The translations under genes and the position numbers were made by a program. Below the pieces are notes generated by a model, which was not told the origin of the DNA, made no database searches, and saw only the letters and a program-made list of their open reading frames with translations. A stretch of 64,000 bases of DNA from CAWGHZ01 sp963775315 (GTDB lineage Bacteria > Pseudomonadota > Alphaproteobacteria > MPNO01 > DASWLB01): positions 62,001-126,000 of the forward strand of contig CAVZIN010000011.1 in NCBI GenBank assembly GCA_963775315.1, given 5' to 3'. Shown piece by piece: positions 39,870 through 47,776 of this stretch (position 1 is its first letter; every line of letters starts with the position of its first letter).

Positions 39870-40576
39870 TCGGGGCTCGTCCCCTTGTCGAAATGGCGCA
39901 CCGGGTCGAGCTCCGCGAACGGCACCAGCCTTCCGTCGGCGAGCCCGAAGGCGTGGTAGCCGTAGCCGCACACCTCCGCGACCATGTCGGCCAGCGGGCG
40001 GCCGACCGTCGTCTCCTCGATCTCGATCAGCATCTTCGGCCGGTCGCGCGCGAGCGTTTGCGCGGCGCCGGCCAATACCTGCATCTCGAAGCCCTCGACA
40101 TCGATCTTCATGAAACCGACATTCGCGATGCCAAGGTCGTCGAGCCGCGCCGTCCGGACGCGGAAGCGCGCGTAATTTTCGTTCAAATTGTCGCGGCGCA
40201 GCGTGGCGCGCTGGTTGGAATAGCCGCGCGCCGAGCGCGGCACCAGGAGATCCGCCTCGCCGGTCGTGTCGCCCAGCGCGATCTGGTGCAGGGTCACCCG
40301 CCGCGCGGCCCAGCTTTTCAGCATCGCGAACATCTTGGGGTTGGGCTCGAAGGCATGCACCGCCTCGCTCACCGGCAGCAGGGCGTAGGCGTAGACGCCG
40401 CGGTTGGCGCCGATGTCGAGCGAGACCCGGCGCGGATCGGCGAGCTCGGGGATCAGGTGAAGCTCGCGCTCGCCCTTCCGCAACTCGCGCCTATGGCGGT
40501 TCCAGATATAGAGGGGCGGCGGCACCACCAGGGCCTTCAGCCGCTCCTCGAACGTGCGCGGAGGCGAGTCGGTCAT
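39836..40576 (-). CDS. FkbM-family SAM-dependent methyltransferase
   Basis: A 246-residue FkbM-type methyltransferase. SAM-binding motif I is VSLDIGANRGVYAYAL (about 51-66), EPNPKMF is motif II, and FMKIDVEGFEMQVLAGA is the conserved catalytic-domain signature. Such enzymes O-methylate sugars or other small molecules. There is no glycan cluster here, so the acceptor is unknown. It is convergent with the AmpG-like gene and divergent from the macrodomain gene. Confidence 0.92.
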   Translation of the reverse strand: MTDSPPRTFEERLKALVVPPPLYIWNRHRRELRKGERELHLIPELADPRRVSLDIGANRGVYAYALLPVSEAVHAFEPNPKMFAMLKSWAARRVTLHQIALGDTTGEADLLVPRSARGYSNQRATLRRDNLNENYARFRVRTARLDDLGIANVGFMKIDVEGFEMQVLAGAAQTLARDRPKMLIEIEETTVGRPLADMVAEVCGYGYHAFGLADGRLVPFAELDPVRHFDKGTSPDYIFNFVFMPG

Positions 40577-40663
40577 GTCTCCTGCGGCCGGCCGCCGCCT
40601 TCCGATGGTCCCACCTTGCGTGTTAGACCAGGGACGGCCTTCCGGCAAGGCAGGAGACGGGAC

Positions 40664-41188
40664 ATGGCCGCGCGGTTGGAGATCGCGGAGGCGGACATCA
40701 CCACACTCGCGGTCGATGCCATCGTCAACGCGGCGAACGGAAGCCTGCTCGGCGGCGGCGGGGTCGATGGCGCGATCCACCGCGCGGCGGGGCCGGAGCT
40801 TCTCGCCGAATGCCGCACCCTTGGCGGCTGCGCGACGGGCGACGCCAAGATCACCCGCGGCTACCGTCTGCCGGCCCGCTGGGTGATCCATGCCGTCGGG
40901 CCGGTGTGGCAGGGCGGCGCGGCGGGCGAGGATGCGGCCCTCGCCGGCTGCTATCGCCGGGCGCTCGCGCTCGCCGCCGGGAAAGCCTGCCGCTCGATCG
41001 CCTTCCCGGCCATCTCGACCGGCATCTACCGCTTTCCCGTCGCGCGCGCGGCGCGGATCGCGGTCGGCACCGTGGCAGAATGCGCACCAGATTATCCGGA
41101 TATCGAACGGGTCGTGTTCGCCTGCTTCGGCGCCGAGTCCGCGGCGGCGCATCGGGCGGCCCTCGCGGCGCTCTCCGAGGTGCCATGA
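40664..41188 (+). CDS. macrodomain protein (O-acetyl-ADP-ribose deacetylase type)
   Basis: A 174-residue stand-alone macrodomain of the YmdB/MacroD class. It has the NAANGSLLGGGGVDGAIHRAAG substrate loop (catalytic Asn and Asp), the GCATGDAKITRGYRLPARWVIH segment, and the phosphate loop ISTGIYRFP. By family it hydrolyses O-acetyl-ADP-ribose, the by-product of sirtuin deacetylation, or ADP-ribosyl esters. GGAGACGG precedes the ATG. Its stop overlaps the ATG of the PatZ-like gene (ATGA), coupling it to an acyltransferase and placing it near the sirtuin. Confidence 0.93.
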   Translation: MAARLEIAEADITTLAVDAIVNAANGSLLGGGGVDGAIHRAAGPELLAECRTLGGCATGDAKITRGYRLPARWVIHAVGPVWQGGAAGEDAALAGCYRRALALAAGKACRSIAFPAISTGIYRFPVARAARIAVGTVAECAPDYPDIERVVFACFGAESAAAHRAALAALSEVP

Positions 41189-43911
41189 CCGTTCGCAATC
41201 TCGACGCGATGTTCCGGCCTTGCTCGGTCGCCCTGGTCGGCGCCAGCAAGCGGCCGGGCTCGATCGGCCAGGTGGTCGCGCGGAACCTGGCGGCGGGCGG
41301 CTTTACGGGCCCGCTTGGCTTCGTCAACCCGCACGAGGCGGAGATCGAGGGCCGCCCCTGCGCGCCCGACGTCGCCAGCCTTGCCTTCGCGCCCGACCTC
41401 GCCGTCGTCGCGACGCCGCCGGACAGCGTGCCGGGGCTCGTCACCGACTTGGCGCGCCGCGGCACGCGCGCGGCCGTCGTCATCACGGCCGGGTTCGGCG
41501 AAGGCGCGGACAAGGCCGGCCAGGCGCGCCGCCAGGCGATGCTCGATGCCGCCCGGCCGCATCTGATGCGCATCTGCGGCCCGAACTGCCTCGGCATCGG
41601 CGTGCCCGGGATCGGGCTCAACGCCAGCTTCCTGCACATCGCCCCGCCGCGCGGCCGTGTCGCTTTCGTCGCCCAGTCGGGCGCGGTCGTCACCTCGATG
41701 GTCGACTGGGCGGCGGGGCGCGGCATCGGCTTCTCGCACCTCGTCTCGCTCGGCGACATGGCGGATGTCGATTTCGGCGACATGCTCGACTTCCTCGCCG
41801 CCGATCCCGAGACCGAGGCCGTGCTGCTCTATGTCGAGGCGGTGACGGCGGCGCGCAAGTTCATGTCGGCCGCGCGCGCCTGCGCCCGGCTCAAGCCGGT
41901 GATCGTCATCAAGACCGGCCGCCACGCCGAAAGCGCCCGGGCCGCGGCCTCGCACACCGGCGCACTCGCGGGCTCGGACGCGGTCTACGACGCCGCATTC
42001 CACCGCGCCGGCATGGTCCGGGTGAACGATCTGGGCGAGCTGTTCGACGCGGTGGAAACGCTTTCGGCCGCACCGCGCATTTCGGGCGACCGCCTCGCGA
42101 TCCTTACCAACGGCGGCGGCGTCGGCATCCTCGCCACCGATGTGCTGCTCGACGCGGGCGGCCGGCTCGCCGAGGTCGGGGCGGAGACGCGGCAGCGGCT
42201 CGACGCCGTGCTGCCGCACACCTGGTCGCACGGCAATCCGGTCGACATTATCGGCGACGCCGACGGCAAGCGCTACGCGGCTGCGCTGGGCGTGCTGCTC
42301 GAGGATGCGGCGGCCGACGCGACGCTGGTGCTCAACTGCCCGACCGCGGTCGCTTCGGGCGAGGAGGCGGCGCGGGCCGTGGTGGCGACCGCCGCCGACA
42401 CCGAGCGCGCGCTGCTCACCTGCTGGCTCGGCGAGGGAGCGGCGGCCGCGGCAAGGCGCATGTTCGTCGCCGCCTCCATCCCGACCTATGCGACGCCGCA
42501 CGACGCGGTGCGCGGCTTCATGCACATGGTCGCCTACCAGCGCGCCCAGCGCGCACTGATGGAGGTGCCGCCGGCACTGCCGGCCGGTCCCGAGCCCGAC
42601 CGCGCCGCCGTGCGCGCCGTGATCGACCGCGCCCTTGCGGAGCGGCGCGACTGGCTGTCCGAGCCCGAGGCGAAGTCGGTGCTTGCCGCCTACGGGATGC
42701 CGGTCACGCCGATCGAGATCGTCGCGACGCCCGAGTCCGCCGCCGAGGCCGCGATCCGCCAGGGTTTCCCCTCGGTCCTCAAGATCGTCTCGCCCGATAT
42801 CACCCACAAGTCCGACATCGGCGGCGTCGCGCTCGACCTGCAGGACGCGGCCGCGGTGCACGCGGCGGCGGCCGAGATGCTCGCCCGTGTCGCCCGGGCG
42901 CGGCCCGAGGCACGCATCCAGGGTATCGCCGTGCAGCCGATGGTGCGCCGCCCCGGTTCGCTCGAGCTGATCCTCGGCATGGTCGAGGACCGGATGTTCG
43001 GTCCGGTCATCCTGTTCGGCCATGGCGGCGTGGCGGTCGAGCTGATCGACGACAAGGCGCTCGCCCTCCCGCCGCTCAACCTCGCCCTCGCGCGCGGCCA
43101 GATCGCGCGCACGCGCGTCTCGCGGCTGATGGGCGGGGTGCGCGGCGCGCCGCCGGTCGACGCCGACGCGGTCGCGCTGGCTCTGGTACGGATCGCCCAG
43201 CTCGTCATCGACTTCGCCGAGATTTCCGAGCTCGACGTCAACCCGCTCCTCGCGGACTCCGAGGGCATCGTCGCGCTGGACGCGCGCATCCGCGTTGCCC
43301 GGACCGCAAGGCGCGGCGAGGACCGGCTCGCCATCCGCCCCTACCCGCAGGGGCTGGAGGCGACCGAGCATCTGGCCGACGGGCGGCCGGTGCGCATCCG
43401 CCCGGTGCGGCCCGAGGACGCGCCCGCCTTCGTCGACGCGTTCGAGCGGCTGTCGGCCCGCACGGTGAGGATGCGGTTCTTCGCACCGCTGAAGGCGCTG
43501 TCGCCGGCCTGGCTCGCCCGCCTCACCCAGATCGACTACGACCGCGAGATGGCGCTGGTCGCGGTGCTGCCGCCCGAGCAGGGCGGGCTGGTGGGCGTCG
43601 TGCGGCTCGCCGCCGATCCCGACAACGACCGGGCGGAATACGCGGTAATCGTGCGCGACGACGTGGTGCGGCGCGGACTCGGTGCGGCGCTGATGAACCG
43701 GATCGTCGCCTATGCGCGGTCGCGAGGGATCAAGACGCTGGAGGGGCGCGTGCTGGCCGAGAACCACGCGATGCTGGCCCTGGCCGCCAAGCTCGGATTC
43801 AGCCGCACGGCCGATCCCGACGATGCCGGGGTGGTGCGCACGACGCTGGCGCTGGGCGGATCCCCTGCCGATATGTCCGGTATTAGGGCGCAGATGCCAG
43901 AAGGACGGTAA
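41185..43911 (+). CDS. PatZ-like fusion: NDP-forming acyl-CoA synthetase domain + GNAT (C-terminus altered by a transposon)
   Basis: A 908-residue fusion. CoA-binding domain at 1-130 (PCSVALVGASKRPGSIG); succinyl-CoA-ligase-like domains with AQSGAVVTS, the SHTGALAGSDAV histidine and NGGGVGIL; an ATP-grasp domain at about 500-720 (SEPEAKSVLAAYG, SDITHKSDIGGVAL); and a C-terminal GNAT at about 735-895 (VRDDVVRRGLGAAL). This is the architecture of Pat/PatZ lysine acetyltransferases that inactivate acyl-CoA synthetases. The last 11 sense codons and TAA come from the inserted transposon. The uninterrupted gene would end GSPADMSTTA, using the TAA now at 47824. Confidence 0.92.
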   Translation: MTVRNLDAMFRPCSVALVGASKRPGSIGQVVARNLAAGGFTGPLGFVNPHEAEIEGRPCAPDVASLAFAPDLAVVATPPDSVPGLVTDLARRGTRAAVVITAGFGEGADKAGQARRQAMLDAARPHLMRICGPNCLGIGVPGIGLNASFLHIAPPRGRVAFVAQSGAVVTSMVDWAAGRGIGFSHLVSLGDMADVDFGDMLDFLAADPETEAVLLYVEAVTAARKFMSAARACARLKPVIVIKTGRHAESARAAASHTGALAGSDAVYDAAFHRAGMVRVNDLGELFDAVETLSAAPRISGDRLAILTNGGGVGILATDVLLDAGGRLAEVGAETRQRLDAVLPHTWSHGNPVDIIGDADGKRYAAALGVLLEDAAADATLVLNCPTAVASGEEAARAVVATAADTERALLTCWLGEGAAAAARRMFVAASIPTYATPHDAVRGFMHMVAYQRAQRALMEVPPALPAGPEPDRAAVRAVIDRALAERRDWLSEPEAKSVLAAYGMPVTPIEIVATPESAAEAAIRQGFPSVLKIVSPDITHKSDIGGVALDLQDAAAVHAAAAEMLARVARARPEARIQGIAVQPMVRRPGSLELILGMVEDRMFGPVILFGHGGVAVELIDDKALALPPLNLALARGQIARTRVSRLMGGVRGAPPVDADAVALALVRIAQLVIDFAEISELDVNPLLADSEGIVALDARIRVARTARRGEDRLAIRPYPQGLEATEHLADGRPVRIRPVRPEDAPAFVDAFERLSARTVRMRFFAPLKALSPAWLARLTQIDYDREMALVAVLPPEQGGLVGVVRLAADPDNDRAEYAVIVRDDVVRRGLGAALMNRIVAYARSRGIKTLEGRVLAENHAMLALAAKLGFSRTADPDDAGVVRTTLALGGSPADMSGIRAQMPEGR
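43870..43877. repeat. left target-site duplication of the transposon
   Basis: GATATGTC, identical to 47806-47813 and directly abutting the left terminal repeat. An 8-base duplication is the known size for IS1595-type transposition. Confidence 0.88.
43878..43906. repeat. left terminal inverted repeat
   Basis: 29 bases starting CGGTATTAGGGCGCAG, perfectly inverted at 47777-47805. It also encodes the last residues of the disrupted PatZ-like protein. A subterminal motif CGGGGCAT follows at about 43940, within a perfect ATGCCCC-GAC-GGGGCAT hairpin. Confidence 0.92.
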
Positions 43912-44011
43912 TGAGTTCTTCGGATGTTCTTATGCCCCGACGGGGCATCGGCATAGACGCGAGGGCGCTTCCGCGGTAAAATCCCCTTCGTCGAGGTCGC
44001 GGCGAAGGACA

Positions 44012-44563
44012 ATGACCCATACCAAATTGGCGGAACTCCTTGGGAAATTCAAGGAAACGCCCTATTCCCAGCTTCCGGGCCTTGTTGCCGAGGCATTCGC
44101 CGCTGGTGATTCGGTCGGCGCCGAACGGGCTGCGCGCGAGATTAAAGAGGCGTGGAAGGAGGCCGTCCCTGGCCTCAATAAACTCAATCAGCTTTTGAGG
44201 CAAAAAGCGTCTCCGTCCTCACCACCCGAACCGGACGAGGAAGAAGATGCTGCGGCTGAGATTGTTACCGAGAAGGAGTACGGCGCCGTCGTGAAGCCTG
44301 TCCGACGCGCTCTACAAGAGATGCCGCCCGTGGAGGGCGGGGTGGGTGTTTCCGAAATCTTAGACTATGTGCGGCGCTGGCCATGGGCTCAGGGAATTGA
44401 ACCAAAGCAAGTCGGCACGGCGCTCAAGGTTCTCGCGCGGCCCGAACGGCAGGAAGCTGTTCGCGTGGCCCGAGGCCGCTATCTCCCGGGTCCCAATCTC
44501 CCGTCGCTCGGAGCCGAGGAGCAATCACAGGAGGCTGAGCCCGTGCACAGCGACACGACATAG
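44012..44563 (+). CDS. transposon passenger protein, unrecognised (possible winged-helix)
   Basis: A 183-residue cytoplasmic protein that I do not recognise. An N-terminal helical part (MTHTKLAELLGKFKETPYSQ, then a charged helix to about 65) is followed by an acidic linker (PEPDEEEDAAAE) and a C-terminal domain (about 85-160) with a winged-helix-like layout (VKPVRRALQEMPPVEGGVGVSEIL ... VGTALKVLARPERQEAVRV). There is a disordered tail. It lies just inside the left transposon end with no membrane segments. It could be a DNA-binding accessory factor for the element or a cargo regulator; neither is shown. Confidence 0.7.
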   Translation: MTHTKLAELLGKFKETPYSQLPGLVAEAFAAGDSVGAERAAREIKEAWKEAVPGLNKLNQLLRQKASPSSPPEPDEEEDAAAEIVTEKEYGAVVKPVRRALQEMPPVEGGVGVSEILDYVRRWPWAQGIEPKQVGTALKVLARPERQEAVRVARGRYLPGPNLPSLGAEEQSQEAEPVHSDTT

Positions 44564-44595
44564 ACTGCCACCTGGGCGGCCTGTCCTAAAACAGA

Positions 44596-44624
44596 CGGGC
44601 CGGATGCTCTCAACATCCGGCCCG
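44596..44624 (+). terminator. hairpin after the first passenger gene
   Basis: An 11-bp perfect stem, CGGGCCGGATG / CATCCGGCCCG, with a 7-base loop, 32 bases after the passenger stop. It is flanked by further pairing CTGGGCGG / CCGCCCAG. No U-tract follows, so termination is likely but not certain. The rest of 44564-44758 shows nothing else recognisable. Confidence 0.55.
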
Positions 44625-44758
44625 CCCAGGAACCCTGTATTCCGCTACCCCGGCTAAGAGGTCAGCATAGTACGTGCGGGTTCAGGTATGCTTAGGGTTG
44701 CATGTTCTGCCGTTGATTTCAAGGCCGGGTTTTCCTTTGACACGTATGGAGAACCTGG

Positions 44759-44947
44759 ATGCCGAAGCGCATCAAGCTAAGCTGCACGTTTGAAAAAGCC
44801 TGCCACGTCAAGTGGTTCATCCTGATCGCCGGCCTGAGCCAGTCCCAGACGGCGGTTTTATCCGGCTTGAATGTCGGGACGGTTTGTCACGTGATTCACG
44901 GTCGCCGTCACCCGTTCGCCTTCCCGTTGAAGCCGGCCGGCTTCTAG
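44759..44947 (+). CDS. small HTH protein of the transposon
   Basis: A 62-residue protein with a helix-turn-helix-like core, LSQSQTAVLSGLNVGTVCHVIHGRRHP (about 27-53), of the kind used to bind DNA by resolvase or sigma-region-4 folds. It overlaps the 3' part of the XRE gene on the other strand by 131 bases. The overlap falls on the XRE protein's low-complexity tail, so both genes can be real. Its role may be in transposition control; this is inference. Confidence 0.6.
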   Translation: MPKRIKLSCTFEKACHVKWFILIAGLSQSQTAVLSGLNVGTVCHVIHGRRHPFAFPLKPAGF

Positions 44948-45203
44948 GCTGATCGGGCTGCCCCGGCGCCTCATCTTCCGAGGTAGCCGGGGCAAGTCCA
45001 TCCGTAGCCGCCAGGAACGTTCTAGCGCCATGGTCCTCTAGCGCCCGCCTGATCGCGGCCGCGTTGTTGGCGATAGGCATCCGCGCTCCAGCTTCGAAAT
45101 CGCGAAGTGTGCTGAGCCCCACATGGGCACGATCGGCCAGCTCGGCTTGGGTCCATCCGAGCCACCCGCGCGCAGCGCGGCACTGAGCGGCGTTAAGCGA
45201 CAT
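44817..45203 (-). CDS. XRE-family transcriptional regulator, probable repressor of the transposase
   Basis: A 128-residue protein. The N-terminal Cro/C1-type helix-turn-helix is clear (AARGWLGWTQAELADRAHVG, then LSTLRDFEAGAR, about 9-42). The C-terminal half (from about 75) is Ser/Pro/Arg-rich, looks disordered, and overlaps the small HTH gene antisense, as if the original stop were lost. It is divergent from the transposase across 109 bases with two matching palindromes. Its own predicted -10 (45210-45215) places the transcript start at or next to the ATG, so the message may be leaderless. No Shine-Dalgarno is visible, which agrees. Confidence 0.78.
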   Translation of the reverse strand: MSLNAAQCRAARGWLGWTQAELADRAHVGLSTLRDFEAGARMPIANNAAAIRRALEDHGARTFLAATDGLAPATSEDEAPGQPDQPRSRPASTGRRTGDGDRESRDKPSRHSSRIKPPSGTGSGRRSG

Positions 45204-45312
45204 GCCCGGAATCTAGTGACCAAATGTTTTTGCGTCAAGGTCAACTTTTTTCGTTGACGTTGGTTGATGTAACGCCATATAACCGATGTCAACGATTTTC
45301 GTTGAGGTATTC
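45204..45312. promoter_or_regulatory. divergent XRE/transposase control region with two palindromic operators
   Basis: Operator 1 (45240-45258) is GTCAAC-N7-GTTGAC and operator 2 (45288-45305) is GTCAAC-GATTTT-CGTTGA, 48 bases apart centre to centre. The transposase promoter TTGACG (45254-45259)-N18-TATAAC (45278-45283) has its -35 inside operator 1 and its start region inside operator 2. On the other strand TTGACG (45233-45238)-N17-TAGATT (45210-45215) serves the XRE gene. Extra half-sites GTCAAG and GTTGATG flank operator 1. This layout fits a repressor that shuts off the transposase and limits itself. Confidence 0.72.
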
Positions 45313-46281
45313 GTGGCGCAGCACTTCCTCCTTTCCCGGCAAGCCAAGACGCTGAGCCTAGCTCACGTGTTGCAGATGTCGGATGTTGAGGCGGAAGTCA
45401 CCTTCCGTAAGGTCCGTTGGGCCGAGACGGATGGTGAGCCAGTTTGCCCCCACTGTGGCGGCCTGGACGCCTACGAATGTCGGCGCCCGAACGGCGCGCT
45501 CCGCTTCCGGTGCCGCGCCTGTGCGAAGGACTTCACCATCACATCTGGCACCCTGTTTCATAGCCACAAGATGGCACTCCGCATGTACCTGGCCGCCATC
45601 GCGATCTTCGTGAACGAGGTCAAGGGCAAAAACGCACTGGCGATGTCCCGTGACTTGGGCCTCGCATACAAGTCGGCCTTCGTTTTGTGCCACAAGCTAC
45701 GTGAGGCGATGGCCTCGGATCGTGTCCCTGCCCAAGTTGCCGGCGATGTCGAGATCGATGGTGGCTACTTTGGCGGCTACGTGAAGCCGACGAACTACAA
45801 GGAAAACCGCCGCGACCGGCGCTTGGCCCGTAACCAGTCTGGCAAGCGAGAGGTCGTCGTGATCGTACGCGAACGCAAGGGTCGCTCCGTCCCATTCGTT
45901 TTCAAGAGCGAAACGGCCGCTGTCCCGACTATTCGTAAGATCGTCGCGCCCGGTTCCATCATTCATGCGGATGAGGCTTCCGCCTGGGATCAGCTTCATG
46001 CTCGCTATGCGATGAAGCGGATCAATCATCAGCGCGCCTATAGCGACGATGGCGCTTGCACGAACTGGGCGGAGTCGTGGTTTTCCCGGATGCGCCGCGC
46101 CGAGATTGGCCACCATCATCACGTGGCGGGCCGTTACCTCGCCTCCTATGCGAATGAAATGTCCTGGCGCGAGGACAACCGCCGCGTCAGCAACGGCGAA
46201 CAGTTCACCATGATTGCCCAAACCGCTATCCGGCTCCCGAAGTCGGACGTGTGGTGCGGCTACTGGCACAGGGCTCAGTGA
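45313..46281 (+). CDS. IS1595-family (ISXO2-like) transposase
   Basis: A 322-residue DDE transposase. N-terminal zinc ribbon with Cys45/Cys48 and Cys67/Cys70 (CPHCGG, CRACAKDF), a helical linker, then the ISXO2 catalytic domain: Asp149 in VEIDGGYFGG, Asp220 in IIHADEASAW and Glu254 in NWAESWFSRM. The GTG at 45313 is preferred to the ATG at 45286 because GAGG lies 5 bases before it, the family usually begins MAQHFLLS, and the ATG would put operator 2 inside the gene. Its TGA overlaps the next ATG (TGATG). Confidence 0.93.
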   Translation: MAQHFLLSRQAKTLSLAHVLQMSDVEAEVTFRKVRWAETDGEPVCPHCGGLDAYECRRPNGALRFRCRACAKDFTITSGTLFHSHKMALRMYLAAIAIFVNEVKGKNALAMSRDLGLAYKSAFVLCHKLREAMASDRVPAQVAGDVEIDGGYFGGYVKPTNYKENRRDRRLARNQSGKREVVVIVRERKGRSVPFVFKSETAAVPTIRKIVAPGSIIHADEASAWDQLHARYAMKRINHQRAYSDDGACTNWAESWFSRMRRAEIGHHHHVAGRYLASYANEMSWREDNRRVSNGEQFTMIAQTAIRLPKSDVWCGYWHRAQ

Positions 46282-46712
46282 TGGAAAACGAACACGTCGT
46301 GTCGGGGCTGATCCGCAAGCGCGCAGAGATCGCTGGGCGCGTTGAGAAGATGCAGACGGACCTTCGCCAACTCATGATCGACCTAGACCACCTTGACGAA
46401 ACCATCCGCATGTTTGCGCCAGATGTTGACATTCTCACCATCCGGCCGAAGCCCATGCCGCCAAAGCATCAAGCCTATCGCGGAGAGCTTACCGGTATCG
46501 TGTTGAGCATGCTACGCCATCACCCAGGAGGGATGACGACTCCCGATCTTGCAAAGCACGTCATGGCGGAACGCGGGCTCGACACGTCCGATCCGCAGAT
46601 GATGCGCATGATGGCGAAGCGCGTCGGCGCGGCGCTTCGTCATCAGCGCCGCGCCGGCATAGCGCGGGCGATAAAGCGCAGCGATGCGCTCGATCTGTGG
46701 ACGCTATTTTGA
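46281..46712 (+). CDS. IS1595-associated helper protein, function unknown
   Basis: A 143-residue protein translated by coupling to the transposase. An N-terminal coiled coil (SGLIRKRAEIAGRVEKMQTDLRQLMIDLDHLDETIR, about 8-42) is followed by a winged-helix-like C-terminal domain (about 70-140). Proteins like it accompany IS1595-type transposases in alphaproteobacteria, by my recollection of the family. A role as transposase partner or DNA-binding accessory subunit is inferred from the coupling. It ends 7 bases before the convergent passenger gene. Confidence 0.75.
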   Translation: MENEHVVSGLIRKRAEIAGRVEKMQTDLRQLMIDLDHLDETIRMFAPDVDILTIRPKPMPPKHQAYRGELTGIVLSMLRHHPGGMTTPDLAKHVMAERGLDTSDPQMMRMMAKRVGAALRHQRRAGIARAIKRSDALDLWTLF

Positions 46713-46718
46713 TATGAG

Positions 46719-47108
46719 CTATGCGGCCTGTCGCATATCGATAGAGAGATCGCCCATGGTGTTGTGTTTCTCGTAGACGAGACCAAGCATGGCGCTCATC
46801 GTTGAGCCCGGCCGATACTTGACGAGTTGGTCGATTAAATCCGCCAGGCGGTACACACGGTCGAGCGAGAGGCCGACCGTCTCGAAGAGATGGTGGATGC
46901 CCTTGATCGTGAAGCCCACATACTGCGGATCGTGCGCGCCCGGACGGTTACACTCGTGCAGCGTCAGGAATCCATCAAGGCGCACTTCGGTGACGCTACG
47001 ATCATGAGTCACCACGCGGATGCAGTCCATGTGCTTGTCATAGTAAGCCACGGGGACGAACCGCTTCACCTCCAACCGTTCTGGCAGCGTCCCAACATCC
47101 TGGTCCAT
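46719..47108 (-). CDS. transposon passenger protein, unrecognised
   Basis: A 129-residue soluble protein starting MDQDVGTLPERLEVKRFVPVAYYDKH. No known domain was recognised. It mixes beta-rich N-terminal and helical C-terminal parts (GLSLDRVYRLADLIDQLVKYRPG), with no signal peptide or membrane span. It is second in a two-gene minus-strand operon with the 47137-47652 gene, 28 bases away. The pair enters from the right transposon end towards the transposase. The base use resembles that of the other passenger genes, not the host. Confidence 0.7.
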   Translation of the reverse strand: MDQDVGTLPERLEVKRFVPVAYYDKHMDCIRVVTHDRSVTEVRLDGFLTLHECNRPGAHDPQYVGFTIKGIHHLFETVGLSLDRVYRLADLIDQLVKYRPGSTMSAMLGLVYEKHNTMGDLSIDMRQAA

Positions 47109-47136
47109 TGTTCGAGTCCCTTCCTTCTCCCTCGCG

Positions 47137-47652
47137 CTAACGCGCTCGTGACCAAATCTTGTCCCCATACCGCTCGGCCCATTCGATGGGCGCGCCATCT
47201 AACTCCGGATCGGCCGCGATCCAGGTCCAATGCTCGGCCCATCCGGAAATGAGGGGGAACCTATCTACCATCTCATTGGGGGAGACGTAAACCGCGAAAA
47301 CACGATCCACTGGAGCGGGTCCATATTCAAGATGACCGTCGGTCTTGCCCCCAACATACGTGGCATCCTGCTTCGCTCTCCACGTGAATGCGAGCTTCTT
47401 CACGTCAGCATTGCGATCATTCCGCACGAGCATGTCTCGTTTTAGCCCTTGAAACACATGCTGCGTCATTATCATTCCAGGGCCTACAACACCAAAGAGT
47501 TGCCCCAGCACATGGGTTAGACCCCGCTCTGCCCGCAACAGGACCGCATCGTGCGGAATGCCAATCTTTATGGGCGTCTTCACGCCTGCCATCGTCACAT
47601 CCGGCGCATCGACAGCCCAAACGTGAGCGCCCGGTTGCTTCAGAAGTTCCAC
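47137..47652 (-). CDS. transposon passenger protein, unrecognised
   Basis: A 171-residue soluble protein from a GTG start (VELLKQPGAHVWAVDAPDVTMAG). Mixed alpha/beta composition with an aromatic-rich C-terminus (MVDRFPLISGWAEHWTWIAADPELDGAPIEWAERYGDKIW); no domain recognised. It is first in a two-gene operon whose partner is at 46719-47108, and a TAAAAT -10-like box lies upstream on this strand at about 47676-47681. It could be an addiction or defence cargo pair, but nothing in the sequence proves it. Confidence 0.7.
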   Translation of the reverse strand: MELLKQPGAHVWAVDAPDVTMAGVKTPIKIGIPHDAVLLRAERGLTHVLGQLFGVVGPGMIMTQHVFQGLKRDMLVRNDRNADVKKLAFTWRAKQDATYVGGKTDGHLEYGPAPVDRVFAVYVSPNEMVDRFPLISGWAEHWTWIAADPELDGAPIEWAERYGDKIWSRAR

Positions 47653-47776
47653 GCTGGCCCCACATATTGACTGATTTTATGGCGAGCGTACTACTTGATG
47701 TGTAGGATGGGAACCCTAAATTTTTTCCACTAAATCCCTGTTCCTGGCCGTATCTGCTAGCGAATGCCCCGAAGCG

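Noticed and set aside
43871..43911. Treating the end of the PatZ-like gene as its natural terminus
   Set aside because: The last codons are part of the transposon inverted repeat, and the older end can be rebuilt from the right flank.
45286..45312. ATG at 45286 as the transposase start
   Set aside because: It would place operator 2 within the gene, has no ribosome site, and family members begin MAQHFLLS, matching the GTG at 45313.
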